From Fragum whitleyi (lineage: Eukaryota; Mollusca; Bivalvia; Cardiida; Cardiidae), in contig OX411559.1 in the NCBI GenBank assembly GCA_948146395.1, positions 30,100,708-30,164,707 of the forward strand: a DNA stretch of 64,000 nt, written 5' to 3'. The notes under the pieces are model-generated. The model did not search any database. It was not told the DNA's origin and saw nothing but the letters and a program-made list of their open reading frames with translations. The translations under genes were made by a program, and so were the position numbers. The stretch's first letter is position 1, and each line of letters opens with the position of its first letter. This document shows, piece after piece, positions 47,151 through 58,027 of this stretch.

Positions 47151-47365
47151 CTGTTGAGATAATAAAGATCAGCTTTAAAAATGTCTCATTTATTTTTTCA
47201 TATTTTTATTTCTGAAAAATATGCATATGCAAATGATTCCACAAATTTTTGTGAGCGTACTTATTAATCTCTGAAAAGTTTCAAAGTTCTTTACTAAAAT
47301 TTCACAGATCATACGACATTAACCGTCTTTTGTCATTTTTTTTACATATACACAATACAAAGCCA

Positions 47366-47551
47366 GCCACCAATGGGTAGATAATCGTAAACCTATGTGA
47401 GATAGCAGTCGGAGGCTAGGAAAGGGTGTAAAGGTAGTAAAGGTGAAAGAAATACCAGGAATCCATTGTTAGGTGCTCCGGCCGCCGCGATATAACTGTG
47501 AGATTGTTGAAAGCGGCGTTAAACCCATTCAAACAAACAAACAAACAAACG
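47366..47551 (+). mobile_element. tRNA-derived SINE (family A), 5'-truncated, CAAA tail
   Basis: It starts at CACCAATGGGTAGATAATCG and ends GCGGCGTTAAACCCATTC with four CAAA units. Element E follows without a gap. Confidence 0.9.
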
Positions 47552-47693
47552 AAGCCAGCCCTGCGTTCAGGATAACAAAACGGTACAAACAGTGAGCACA
47601 TTATACTCTGCGTTGCACGTGCAGTTTTGTGCAAAGCGGGGTATAATTTGCAAACTGTTTGCACCTTTCGTCACCCTGAACGCAGGACAGAAT
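47552..47693. repeat. Palindromic element E
   Basis: CCAGCCCTGCGTTCAGGATA at the left and TCACCCTGAACGCAGGAC at the right are inverted; inner GTACAAACAGTG and GTGCAAAGCGGGGTATAATT. Confidence 0.8.
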
Positions 47694-48074
47694 ACCTTAG
47701 ACCACGCTTGAAGCGAATCGGCCAATCAGAGAGCAGTATTTCAAAAATGAAAATCACAGATACAATCCTAGCATTGTATTTACAGATATACACTGAAAGT
47801 GAGTCGTGCACGTGAATCTTGACAGATTTTGTGTGCCGTGTCATTTTAAGAAGGTGTCGAGCATATTATTTGATCGCTTTTTACAAAAGCCTTTCTACAG
47901 TTGCGTACATGCAAAAGAGCTGCAATAGTAACGATAATAGATTCATAAGTATACATGTAGTTTTGGCATAATTAAACATAATAACAGTAATATCACAGCG
48001 AGTTTTACTCATTTTCGTTGTCCAGATGTTCGGGTAAAAATTACAGAGAATGATAGAAAAACGTGGTCTAAGTC

Positions 48075-48170
48075 AGATAGAAAATCTCGTGCCACGGTAT
48101 ATGGTAAATAGACACTCGCTGAAGCTCGTGTCTATTTCCCATATACCACGGCACTCGTTTTCTATCCTAT
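48075..48170. repeat. Palindrome, about 43-bp arms
   Basis: GATAGAAAATCTCGTGCCAC pairs with the CGGCACTCGTTTTCTATC side; the inner TATATGGTAAATAGACACTC pairs with GTGTCTATTTCCCATATA. A few mismatches. Confidence 0.75.
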
Positions 48171-48510
48171 ACTTATACATCAATAGCAAAATAGTATTAA
48201 ACTTTTATTTCTGTTTTCAGTATTCCTCAACTTTTTTTTATTGGCCGTATATTCATGTATTAGGTATAGTTTCATACCTATTTGACCTTCTGGTTGTACT
48301 CGAAATGAATCTAGTATACCATAGCCCATTTTCCTATGAGTATGCATACTTTTCTCCTCCAAAATCGTCCCCAAAAAGATAATTTTCTCTAGTTCCTTAT
48401 TTTTTGCTGAAGGCATTCTCCTTATATAATTACGTTGTTCTATTGGGCGGGAAAGATGGCTTAACTGAAGAAGAATCGAATCGATTCCAGGATGTTTGAA
48501 TAAAGTATAG

Positions 48511-49152
48511 TCAGTCGAAGGGGACCATCTAGGTTGTGCCTTATCAATCGGGAACCCTCGGCGATTCTACGGAATAGACCTCGGGAATAATACGGGCGCA
48601 TCCACGAAAGCGCGTCATTTCGCACGTGGGTTTATATGACGTCACATATATAACAGAATGACGCTGCGAAAAACAAAATCGACGTTAGGCAAAAATCGGA
48701 CATACTATGATTTGAAAACAAAAAGCAGTGTTTTGCTGCGTTTTGCTTTCAAATCATGATATGCCAAATTAAACTCTATAGGCGATCTGAAAGTATTAAA
48801 GGAATTAGCTTTTCTTCAAGCGTATTAACCAAAGTACCACCAAGAGCCGAATTGCCTAAAATAGACCAAAAATTACTACACTTACGTCCGGGGTACTTTC
48901 AAGTTTACGGAAATGTCCGAGCGATGCTCCGAATGGTGCCTTATGTGTCGAGTCGCAGATTGTGCAAGACTGACTTGAGTCAAAACTCTTCGCAATTGCC
49001 GATTGTCATAGTCTAGAATGATCAGTATACCTTCCTGTAAACGAATTTTTGGAATGCGACCTCTGATTGATCTATGATGGACTGAATCTTTCTTTTAAAT
49101 ATAAAGTTTACAGAGTAACCGAAAGGTTTCTTTTCGTGTAACAGGTCACATT
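48511..49152 (+). mobile_element. TIR element B, split by element I
   Basis: The left tip AGTCGAAGGGGACCATCTAG lies at 48515-48540 and the rest resumes at 48936 with TGTCGAGTCGCAGATTGTGC and ends CTTTTCGTGTAACAGGTCAC. Removing 400 bp (insert plus one target copy) restores the family order. Confidence 0.75.
48545..48935. mobile_element. Element I, copy 2, with 9-bp target-site duplication
   Basis: GTGCCTTAT is found at 48536-48544 and again at 48936-48944. The ends CAATCGGGAACCCTCGGCG and CGAGCGATGCTCCGAATG are imperfect inverted repeats (CAWTCGG tips). A 9-bp duplication is typical of Mutator-type elements. No transposase; MITE-like. Confidence 0.7.
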
Positions 49153-49533
49153 TGAATCAGCCAAACGCTTTAAACCAGAAATATATATTTATCATTTAGG
49201 CACTTTTATTTAACATTCTTGCTTCTTTTAGCGTACTGACGCGTAAATATTTAGCATTTTTGACACTATGTGTTTCATTTTGTTGTTAGAATCGGGTCTT
49301 AGGCGATTGATATGTGTATACCATATTTACTGTAAAAGAAAATCTCGATCGAAGCTTTTCATAAGAATTTGGGCCGATTTCAGAATTTCTTATTGAGCTG
49401 TAGTTTCATTTCATTTCATCTACCAAAGAATCAAAGCTATATTTAAACTCGCGTCTCCGCCACACGTAAAAATAAAACTTTTCTTGTTCACTATTATTTG
49501 AAATGATCAATCAATATTGCACTAAAATAGAAG

Positions 49534-49771
49534 TCAGTCTGTGCGTGACATTTTCAACAATTTCATGCGTGTATGATGGAAAAACGTTGAGTAGCCATGG
49601 TAATAAAGCAGTGCATGAACATGATTTTGGATAGTAACAGCGATTTTAGGTCAGTAGCAATCTTTTGAGTGCATAGTTAAGACTCGGATCAGACTATGCG
49701 GCCGCACAGGCTGATCCGAGTTTCAACATTGCGCACATGTGAATTTTTTTGAAATGTCAAACACTGGCTCA
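49534..49771. mobile_element. TIR element C, copy 5
   Basis: AGTCTGTGCGTGACATTTTC at the left, GAAATGTCAAACACTGGCTC at the right; the central stem is ACTCGGATCAGACTATGCGG with GCTGATCCGAGT. Confidence 0.8.
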
Positions 49772-49904
49772 AATATACTCTTCGTTTTTTTTTTTGTTTT
49801 TTTGTTAATCAAAACCTTATTTTCCTCTTTTAAATTCTTATTTCAGCGACAAAGAGTGGCATTTTACCTTATTTTTTGCACCAAAAACAGATTCTCAACA
49901 TAAC

Positions 49905-50245
49905 ATAGTTAATCACATCGTAATATTAATACTCGCCTCGATAAATACAGTACCATTCAAAACCACTCGCTAAGCGCTCCAAATAAAAAAAATGAACAAT
50001 TCTATTGGCTGGTATTGATTTTAAGAAGTTTGAATTGTCCTTTGTAAACAAAATCAGAAAAGTACGTATATCTTATTAATGGAAGGCAAAAAGTATCGAT
50101 TTTTTCGTCCAATTGAACGAAATTATCGATTATGCTTTACCTCCCTTGAAAATAATTCAAAAGTCGCTCCTCCCATCTATGCAATTTCATTCCAAAATCA
50201 ATCTAAACTTATTCAACGTATCATTTCATTATGATCCAAACTGTA
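49905..50245 (+). mobile_element. Element D, shortened
   Basis: Centre GATTTTTTCGTCCAATTGAA with CGAAATTATCGAT, then TTTACCTCCCTTG. The left arm has a deletion after CGCTAAGCGCTCC. Confidence 0.65.
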
Positions 50246-50570
50246 TTTTGGGTGTATGAATCAAATTTCAGCCAACCAGATTGGTCGTTTTAGATAGTCG
50301 AAACCAAACATACTAGGTGGTTGTCGCAGGACAACTGATGTCGAGCTCGCATTTTAACGTTTGACCTCACGCTATGACCTTTACCTTGGTGCTATCTGAA
50401 AATGTCTTTCAAATGGCACATCTTATCATGATGTAGAAAAAAGTTAGTCGAGTGAATGTAAATTCCATCCATAAATGTAAGAGTAATCTTCCGGGCAATA
50501 TCGGACGGACGGAAGAACTGACGCAATAACGCACATACATAAACTGTCGTTGTCATAACTAGATTTAGAT

Positions 50571-50836
50571 ATGTGGCTCGTCACGTGAAAAAGGACCATC
50601 TGGGTAGTGGTTAAAGTGTAGATCCTAGTCAGACTGCGCGGAGTGCGCAGACTGACTGGGGTCGAAATTTTTTGCACTGAGCTTTTTTTCTGAATCTAGT
50701 ATGATCAACCCACCTTCCAATGAAAGAATTTTTCCAAAGCGACTTCTGGTTGACCTATACTGGATCAAACCTCTTTTTCAATAATTCATTTAACAGAATT
50801 CTCGGATAGTCCTTTTTCACGTGACGGGTCGCATAT
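50571..50836 (+). mobile_element. TIR element B, copy 7
   Basis: ATGTGGCTCGTCACGTGAAA at the left, TTTTTCACGTGACGGGTCGC at the right; stem ATCCTAGTCAGACTGCGCGG with GCGCAGACTGACTGGGGTC. Confidence 0.85.
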
Positions 50837-51070
50837 GTTTCGTTCAACGCAAGCTGGCTCGACAAAATTGTTTCTTTTTTCTCCAAAAAGATGTGAAGCC
50901 TAGACCGTTACATAGTAACAAACTTCTCAAAATTCGTTATTATGACGTAAAATGTTTCGCTTTATCGAGATTTTACCTTTGATCTTAAACACCATAGAAT
51001 ATCCATTTTCATTATTTATAGAAATTTTAATAAATGCCTTTTTTATGAAAGTACTTTCCGGTTAATATCA

Positions 51071-51136
51071 ATGTGACCCGTTCAGCAAAATAGGACCATC
51101 TGGATAGTGAGAAAAGCGCCGACCCTAGTCAGTGAA
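51071..51136 (+). repeat. TIR element B, left-end fragment
   Basis: ATGTGACCCGTTCAGCAAAA and GCGCCGACCCTAGTCAGTGA; truncated at the stem. Confidence 0.7.
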
Positions 51137-51167
51137 CACAGACTTTTACTTGTTGACTTTAAGTTAC

Positions 51168-51575
51168 ATCGTGAAATTGACATTCATCTTTAGTTTTTGT
51201 TTATACAAATTTATGATAGTTCGCTGGCGACGAAAGCTTAAGCTTATAGAGTCGCTCTCGACACTCAATCCTGATGTTTTCACGTCCCTGAGAGAGAGGA
51301 AGTAGTTTAAACCCACTGCTACCCGATTCTAAAGCTGGGTAAACTGGGGCTGGCTATTAAAAATTTTGCCCATAAACACACATCCCGGCGACAGTGGGAC
51401 TCGAACCACGGACCTCCAGGTCAAGGGCCGAGTGCATAAACAACTAGGCTAAAGAGGCATCCATCTCAATCTAAAACAATTCTAAATCGCGCACTCAGCG
51501 ATCCATTCTTTCATTCCACTCACTCAAACCACTCGAAAAACGCTACAAAGTGACTAAAAAAGATAAAATCATCAA
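51168..51575 (+). repeat. Element D left arm, split by SINE H
   Basis: TACATCGTGAAATTGACATT at 51171-51190 resumes at 51463 as ATCTCAATCTAAAACAATTC and AAATCGCGCACTCAGCGATC. The break lies inside what is continuous in other D copies. Confidence 0.7.
51196..51462 (-). mobile_element. Second tRNA-type SINE (family H), nested in element D
   Basis: On the minus strand the head reads GCCTCTTTAGCCTAGTTGTT (box A) and GTGGTTCGAGTCCCACTG (box B), followed by a body with CAGCCCCAGTTTACCCAGC and CTCAGGGACGTGAAAAC. Flanking CATTCATCT and CATCCATCT look like a 9-bp target duplication with one change. A 3' copy is at 55062. Confidence 0.75.
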
Positions 51576-51657
51576 TTAAATTCAACATGAATATAGAGGA
51601 AAAATGAAACAAACAAAAACAAACAAACAAACAAAAAACAACAACAACAAAAAAAAT

Positions 51658-51899
51658 ATGTCCCGGGTTCAAGCCCTGACGGCGGCACTCAATCTTTTCG
51701 ACTATTTGTCGCCCACCGATGGGTTGATAACCGAAGATCTATGTGGAATAACAGCTGAAGGCTAGGAAAGGATGTAATGGTAGTACTGGTGAGAGAAATA
51801 CCAGAAATACATTGTCAGGCACTCCAGTCACCGCGATTTAACTGAGATATTGTTAAAAGAGGCGTTAAACCCAATACAAACAAACAAACAAACAAACAA
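51658..51899 (+). mobile_element. tRNA-derived SINE (family A), CAAA tail
   Basis: Starts at box B (CCCGGGTTCAAGCCCTGACG), complete body, and five CAAA units at the end. Confidence 0.9.
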
Positions 51900-52227
51900 T
51901 TTTGTCGTCTGTTGAAGGGATGTAAATTCTCCCCGAAGGACAGTAATTATCGGAATGAGATTGAAATTTTCCTAAAATAGATTTCATAGTGAAATACAAT
52001 ATGGGGTCTTTGTAAAAGCCATTTTTGCAAACTACAGATATTTTATTCCCGTAATTTCCTGTTAGAAATAGCAAGGAGAAGTCAGCTGGAAGATTTTAAT
52101 TCGTCTTACAGCTTTGAAGAAGATAGCTTGCATGTCTAATAATTATTTGATACTTATACCTTACTTGCGCTGCATAAGTTTGTTGGTGTTTTTGTTAAAT
52201 TGAAAGGGATCACGAAGGCGAAACTTA

Positions 52228-52358
52228 TCCTATATTCAGGATGACAAAACGGTGCAGGTGCCTGCAAATAAATATTACCCCGCTTTGCACGTGTACCTGC
52301 GTGCAAAGCGGTATACAATTTGCTACCAGTTTTCACCGTTTTGTCATCCAGGGCTTGA
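52228..52358. repeat. Palindromic element E
   Basis: ATTCAGGATGACAAAACGGT pairs with ACCGTTTTGTCATCC; the centre is ACCCCGCTTTGCACGTG with GCGTGCAAAGCGG. Confidence 0.8.
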
Positions 52359-52574
52359 TAAGCTTGATAAGTTGTACGTATGTTTGTTATTTTGCATGGG
52401 TTTCACTTAATTTGAAAAAGTTTTTAAGTTATAACATATCGATTGCAGTACCTACCCTTGGTTTCCCCACAGGTTTTTCCATCAGTACAAGAAAGCCGTT
52501 TAGTCGACGGCGTCACTCGAAAACTTAGACAATTTTTTATGTCAGCTCCAGTCATCCACTTGAAATAAATATTC

Positions 52575-52640
52575 TTACAATGGCGGATCTAGAGGGGAGT
52601 CCGGGGTTCAAGCGATGCCCCCGAAGCCTAATTATTTCTT
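52575..52640. repeat. GGCGGATCTAGAGGGG-type repeat fragment
   Basis: AATGGCGGATCTAGAGGGGA then GTCCGGGGTTCAAG resembles a dispersed repeat tip common in invertebrates; recognised from memory only. Confidence 0.3.
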
Positions 52641-52768
52641 TTCTTTGGGAAAATGCAGTCAAAATTTGGTAACAATAGGAAAATGAGTCCCTTATCTAGT
52701 GAATTCGAATCCGTTTTACAAAAATCTTGGATCTGCTACGGTCTGGCTACTAAAAGAGCGTTCTATAC

Positions 52769-52978
52769 GAGCCTGTGCGTTACATTTCCAATAATTTCAC
52801 ATGTGCGCCAAGCACCCTCTGACCAGAGCCTTACTATGCACTATATAGATAGATAAGATCTTAACCGCGCATCAGGCGTCAGCATATATTCTTTTTACGT
52901 TGTGTTTTTATCTAATCTGCTCAAAGTCTGTGCCTCGCGTACGTGTGAAATTGTTGGAAATGTCACGCACAGGCTCAA
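52769..52978. mobile_element. TIR element C, copy 6
   Basis: GAGCCTGTGCGTTACATTTC at the left; TTGGAAATGTCACGCACAGG CTCA at the right. The central stem is largely deleted. Confidence 0.8.
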
Positions 52979-53684
52979 ACTATAATGGAGAAAAAGCTCT
53001 ACAGCAATGATTTACGAATTTGGCTACTTTATCGTTTCGACATAGGTACCTGTATGCGGTAACTTGTCTATTCTTTTCCGGTGACAAATTGCAAGTCACC
53101 TGCCATGCATTGAGGACACAAAACATTCACAAACGTTTAAAACTTGCATCCTACTTTGAAATATGTTTCTATGGCAAAGTGTGGTTCAATTTCTCAAACG
53201 TTTCGCCAACGTTTGGGCATTCTAATCGCAAGATCGACATTGCATTTGATATTCGGCGGACGATAAGGATAAGTTTAACACCGTATGCGATTATTGACAT
53301 CGCCCCTCCGTTATAATTGAGGTAATTGTCTGCCTGTGGTGGAGAAATGCGTCTTTCTTTGGTCATTTATTCAATTAATCGAGTGCAAACTAATCATTGT
53401 TTATAGGCGAAATAACGCCTCCCCTACCGCGACAAAATTGATTACCCGGACGGTAAACGTAGACAGAAGGGCATGATTTGGGCGTAATTTCAGGGTCGTA
53501 GAAAAAGTCAAACTTTAAATATTACAGGATTATAAGGTGCTTGCGAAAGTACGAATATATACTGAGCTTAAATAGAAGGTGAACTCTTTTGGAATTGGAA
53601 TAGATTAGAGGACATTCAAGATACTGTTACAACCTCTAAATAATTATAACTCAAGTGTTCTCTTAAAAGTAATATCTATAAACA
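52979..53684. other. Unassigned stretch
   Basis: A 98-codon plus-strand frame (53020-53316) shows no domain. Nothing else. Confidence 0.45.
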
Positions 53685-53960
53685 AGACCACTGCCTACTG
53701 GTGCCTAAGCTCGGCGTTTGGTAGTGTACGAGAAAAATCTAAATCGAACGTGGGGGCATTATTTGCACAAAATGCATCTAGCGTTATCCCTTAAACGTTA
53801 TAGATTGCTCCTTTGAAAGCGAACCTGTGTATCAAGTTTCAGGTGAATGTCTTTAGTAATACAAGAGATATCATGAGATGTCAAAGCTTTAGTACCCCTA
53901 CGTCGAAAACGCCAAGGTTATATAGCAATACCGCGGCTTCTTTTCTAAGACGATCGAGCT
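53685..53960. repeat. Dispersed repeat M, single unit
   Basis: It matches 2855-3110 and shares TATATAGCAATACCGCGGCT with the 82-bp array at 19 kb. Confidence 0.65.
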
Positions 53961-54311
53961 AATAATCATAGGATCTTCATATATTTTCAGATACAAGCGC
54001 TATATGAGTAAATCACTAGAACTTGCACAAAATGAAGTCCTAGTAATTTATATAAGCTTAAACTGTCCTAATAATAATGAATGTAATCCATATTTTTTTC
54101 TCGTGGCAGGGCGGAGCCTATGAAACGCGTCGATGCTGATAGGGTTAAGGTAAATCAGCTTTTTATTTCTGCTCACTTCTATATAGCTAGTCGACATGTA
54201 CAATTTGAACGAGCTGAAGTTACGAGATTTTGCTAACCCGACGATGAAATGTTTTCAGTTCACTCAGCACGTTTTACCATTTGGATTTAGGATTTAGTTG
54301 TTTATCGATAA

Positions 54312-54420
54312 TTGCCGAGTAGCTTTTGAAAGAACCCAATATATGGAAAAATAAACTCGTCAAATTACGTCACGGCTAAACCCCACTTTGCCAGGTGAAT
54401 AATAACGCAGAATATATGTT
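54312..54420. repeat. Dispersed repeat L, copy 2
   Basis: CTTTTGAAAGAACCCAATAT, ACTCGTCAAATTACGTCACG and AATAACGCAGAATATATG match 32890-32990. Confidence 0.65.
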
Positions 54421-54743
54421 TCAGAAAAATAAGATCACAACTGACCAAAACATTAGTTTCTAGTCATGCACCCTAGCCATATTAAAGCTAAGTAAATGTA
54501 AGTATATAGTATGCACAGATCTGCCCACTATAACTTAAAATATCATGTTTTCACAGGTCTTGTTTATGCATTTGTAACGTTGGCATGAACTCTGTGCCCG
54601 TGGTCTGATCTGAGGTAGATGATTGGTCTTTTGACCAAGAGGTCCCAAGGTAGATCCCAGGGGTGGCTTTCGAACTTGATTCTTTCGTTGGCTCACACAT
54701 TTGGTGCGCGCACTAGTTAGTTTTCCAGGAAGCAAAATCGAGA

Positions 54744-54943
54744 NNNNNNNNNNNNNNNNNNNNNNNNNNNNNNNNNNNNNNNNNNNNNNNNNNNNNNNNN
54801 NNNNNNNNNNNNNNNNNNNNNNNNNNNNNNNNNNNNNNNNNNNNNNNNNNNNNNNNNNNNNNNNNNNNNNNNNNNNNNNNNNNNNNNNNNNNNNNNNNNN
54901 NNNNNNNNNNNNNNNNNNNNNNNNNNNNNNNNNNNNNNNNNNN
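54744..54943. other. Assembly gap, 200 N
   Basis: A run of exactly 200 N, probably a placeholder; frames read across it are meaningless. Confidence 1.
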
Positions 54944-55061
54944 CCCTCTACATCAAGCAATATATTAAGCTTATCCATTGTTCTAATGATATCCTTTTCA
55001 CCGAAGTGTTACGTTAATTCAAAGATTATTAAATGTCTTCGCTAAAGTTTAAGCTAATTAC

Positions 55062-55232
55062 TACAGTTCGTTTGCAACGAAAGCTTAAGGTTGTTAAATT
55101 GCTGTCGAATATACAACCCAAATTTTATTAACGTCTCTGAGAGATAGGAAGTGTGTAAAATCCATTGATACCCAATTTTACAAATGGATTGACTGGAGAT
55201 AGCTTTTAGGTTGTTGGTAAATAATCACACCT
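55062..55232 (-). mobile_element. SINE H, 3' part
   Basis: It shares GTTCGTTTGCAACGAAAGCT (TTCGCTGGCGACGAAAGCTT in copy 1) and AACGTCTCTGAGAGATAGGA with 51214-51330; the tRNA head is missing. Element E begins at its end. Confidence 0.7.
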
Positions 55233-55364
55233 GACTGTGTTCATGATGACAAAACGGTGCAAACAGTTTTCCAATTACAACCCGTTTTGCACTTGCGTGC
55301 AAAGCGGGGTATCATTGGCCAAGTGTTTGCACCATTTATTCATCCTGAACGCAAGGCTGGTCAC
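55232..55364. repeat. Palindromic element E
   Basis: GTTCATGATGACAAAACGGT and TTATTCATCCTGAACGCAAG form the ends; CCCGTTTTGCACTTGCGTGC lies at the centre. Confidence 0.8.
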
Positions 55365-55890
55365 TCGAGTGCTTATACTACCTAGCTGTCAAGGCAACTA
55401 GTCATTTCGCTTAACCAAGCTTTTCATGAAAATTTTTAAATTGCTTCTTTAAGCATTTTTCACGAGTGTCAAATTCTTAAGTACTCATAGGCTGAAGACA
55501 CTTGCACTCCATGTAAGGAAATCAATAGGTCTATTTACAACTAGGTCAAATCTCCGACGACCGACCAGTTGGAAATGTATTGACCCCAATAAAAGCATAA
55601 AACCTGAAGACCGGGGGATCTATAAACTAACGATCTCGGAATTGTACTGTGACAGCTCGTTCTAGCTCCCGGCGGATGTATTTTATCGAGTAATGGAGTC
55701 TTGGAAATTTGATTTACAAGTTATTTCGTAAAACCTTTTCACGCCTTGCTTATATAAGAGGATTTTCTGTCCTAAAATAGTAATTGCTGATCTACGCAAA
55801 ATGCATATGCATTTGGTAAATACCTTAGCTGTTCCCAATAGACTATAGATGTGCGAGATCGAGTGAGTGATCAAAAGTAAGTTTTGCCTG
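55365..55890. other. Unassigned stretch
   Basis: No gene or repeat recognised. Confidence 0.5.
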
Positions 55891-55896
55891 TTCGTA

Positions 55897-55985
55897 GAAA
55901 ATGATGAGGTTGGAATGATTTGGAATTAAATCGAATAAATGCGATGAGGCGGTTTTGAATGAAATCAAAGGAATGAACAGCTGTG
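55897..55985 (-). repeat. Remnant of element D
   Basis: TTGGAATGATTTGGAATTAA and AATGCGATGAGGCGGTTTTG recall the D arm (GAGTGTGTGGAGCGAGTTTTG). Confidence 0.4.
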
Positions 55986-56004
55986 TTTTAGATGAACACG
56001 TTGA

Positions 56005-56310
56005 CATAGAGGATAATCGTTTGTTTCAGTGTAGGATCGATTGATATTTCATTGAGTGAATTACAAAAGCTATATTTTCATTATTAATCTATTCTTAAAT
56101 GCGCGAAAAACACAAAATGTAAAAATATGAGGACAAGTTTTCTCCATGCGCGTCATTTTTCAATGCAACGTTCATGGTGACATCACTTTTTGGGATCCGC
56201 TTAGATGTAGATAGGGTAAAATGAACGAAAGCGGGGCATGTGATATATTTTTTGGTAATCTTCCTTTATTTTTCGATAAACCACCGAAAAGCAATAAAGG
56301 GGAAATAATA
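56005..56310. repeat. Dispersed repeat K, copy without long palindrome
   Basis: It aligns with 62503-62910: ATAGAGGATAATCGTTTGTT, GCGCGTCATTT, TGCAACGTTCATGGTGACAT and CGATAAACCACCGAAAAGCA. Confidence 0.7.
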
Positions 56311-56804
56311 CTCAGTTTTGCATGTGGATTCACGTAGAAGCAATTGAAACGATAACAACCATACTCACATCCTGATCGAAGGACGAAATTTTATTGTAGA
56401 GAAACGCAAGATCACATTATTCAATACGTTTAAGAAATACTTTCATTTTAACTATGTCCCATCAATACGTCTGAGACATTTTTGAATGGCAAAGAAGATT
56501 AAAAATTTAATGGTCCGGCCTTTTCCATAAGCTCAGATTTTCTTTTTCTCAAATTTCACAGTTTTAATGTCGTAATTTTCTTTCAAAATAATTTCCTTTG
56601 GGCATACTTTATGACTTTTATGGATAAGAAAACCTTTTAAAAGCTTACCACTACACCCCCATAATATAGTCTATAAATAAGAACAGAACAAAAGCTGACT
56701 CGTATCTTCTAGTTATATTTTCAGGAAGCTTTGTTGCCTACAAATTTAATTTGTCATTTTTTTAAAATGCAGAACTACGTTCATTAGTTACCCGGAAAGC
56801 ATCT

Positions 56805-56995
56805 TATCCTTTCCGACTATTTGGTTGATAATCGTACACTTATGTTAGATGGCAGCTGGGGGCTAGGAAAGGATGTGGTGGTTGTAGTGGTGAGAGAAAT
56901 ACCAGGAATCCATTGTAAGGTACTGCAGCCGCCGTGATATAACTGAAAAAAATTTTGAAAGCGGCGTTAAACTCCATTCAATCAATCAATCAATG
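56805..56995 (+). mobile_element. tRNA-derived SINE (family A), CAAT tail, first of a tandem pair
   Basis: Body from CCTTTCCGACTATTTGGTTG to GTTAAACTCCATTCAATCAA TCAATCAAT. Confidence 0.85.
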
Positions 56996-57162
56996 ATAAT
57001 CGTAGGCCTATGTGGGACAGCAGCGTAATTCTAGGAAAGGATGTTATGGTAGTATTGGTGAGAGAAATACCAGGAATCCATTGTTAGGTACTCAAGCCTC
57101 AGCGATACGAAATAGATTGTTAAATGTGACGTAACACTCTAATCGAATAAACAAACAAAGCC
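56996..57162 (+). mobile_element. tRNA-derived SINE (family A), CAAA tail, second of a tandem pair
   Basis: It starts at GATAATCGTAGGCCTATGTG directly after the CAAT tail of the previous copy and ends AATAAACAAACAAA. Confidence 0.85.
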
Positions 57163-57345
57163 TCACAGAAATTAAATCAGTGCAGTATTAACCTTTCATT
57201 TAACGACTAACTTATCATTCAATGTTTTAAATGCATTTTAAAGGCAAGTCAGAGAGTGACAAATGATATGGGTGGCAATGAATTATAGTATATCGTCAAT
57301 CGACGACAAATCATCGAAAGTCTTGATAATTCAACAATATCATGC

Positions 57346-57593
57346 GAGCCTGTGCGTGACATTTTCAACAATTTTGAATGTGCAAAAAGCCAAGATTCTG
57401 GCCAGCCTGTGCATCCGCACAGCCTGGCCAGAATCTTCACTATTCGCTTTACAGATAGAGAAGGTCCTAAGGTATCTTTAGACAACCAGACAATATAAAA
57501 ATTACATTGTGTGTCTGTCTGAGCTGCTCAATCTTAACATTTCACGCACATGACAAATTGTTTGAAATGTCACACACATGCTCATATGTGTCT
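57346..57593. mobile_element. TIR element C, copy 7
   Basis: GAGCCTGTGCGTGACATTTT at the left, GAAATGTCACACACATGCTC at the right, and a perfect central stem ATTCTGGCCAGCCTGTGC with GCACAGCCTGGCCAGAAT. Confidence 0.85.
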
Positions 57594-58008
57594 CGTCAGG
57601 CTAAATGGGACCATTTGATAGTGCGTAGAGTGCCGAGATGACAGGGGCCAAAATTTTAAACTTACAATTACTCATATCGTGAAATTGACATCCATCTCGA
57701 TCAAAACCATTCCAAATTGCTCACTCGGCGCTGCATTCATTTAATCCAAACACTCACTCAAATCACTCAAAAACGCTTCGAAATCATCAAAACAAATCGA
57801 AATCGTTCAAACGACAAAAATTTGATTGAAATTTATCAAATTATTAATTTTTCCTTTTTTTCTCTCTTCGCTGCTGTGGAATTTAAATCGTGTGATTTGT
57901 TCATGAAGACACACACATTGGATGCTTAATCCTATGGAAACGATTTCTTTTTTTTTAACTATTTATCTTACGGGAAAATATGGTTCTTTTTTTAGCGTGA
58001 CGGGTTAC
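57586..58008 (+). mobile_element. TIR element B interrupted by element D
   Basis: Left part TGTCTCGTCAGGCTAAATGG, GACCATTTGATAGTGCG to about 57654; right tip TTTTTTTAGCGTGACGGGTT at 57985-58005. Element D lies between. Confidence 0.6.
57664..57926 (+). mobile_element. Element D, left half
   Basis: CATATCGTGAAATTGACATC, CACTCGGCGCTGCATTC and TTCATGAAGACACACA; the central palindrome is missing. Confidence 0.7.
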
Positions 58009-58027
58009 TTAAAAAGCTTTCTGCCAT

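Noticed and set aside
48050..48382. 110-codon frame with hydrophobic stretches
   Set aside because: It begins in a palindrome and is AT-driven, with no recognisable domain or splice signals.
54535..55045. Frames of 147 and 114 codons on both strands
   Set aside because: They only persist because they cross 200 N.
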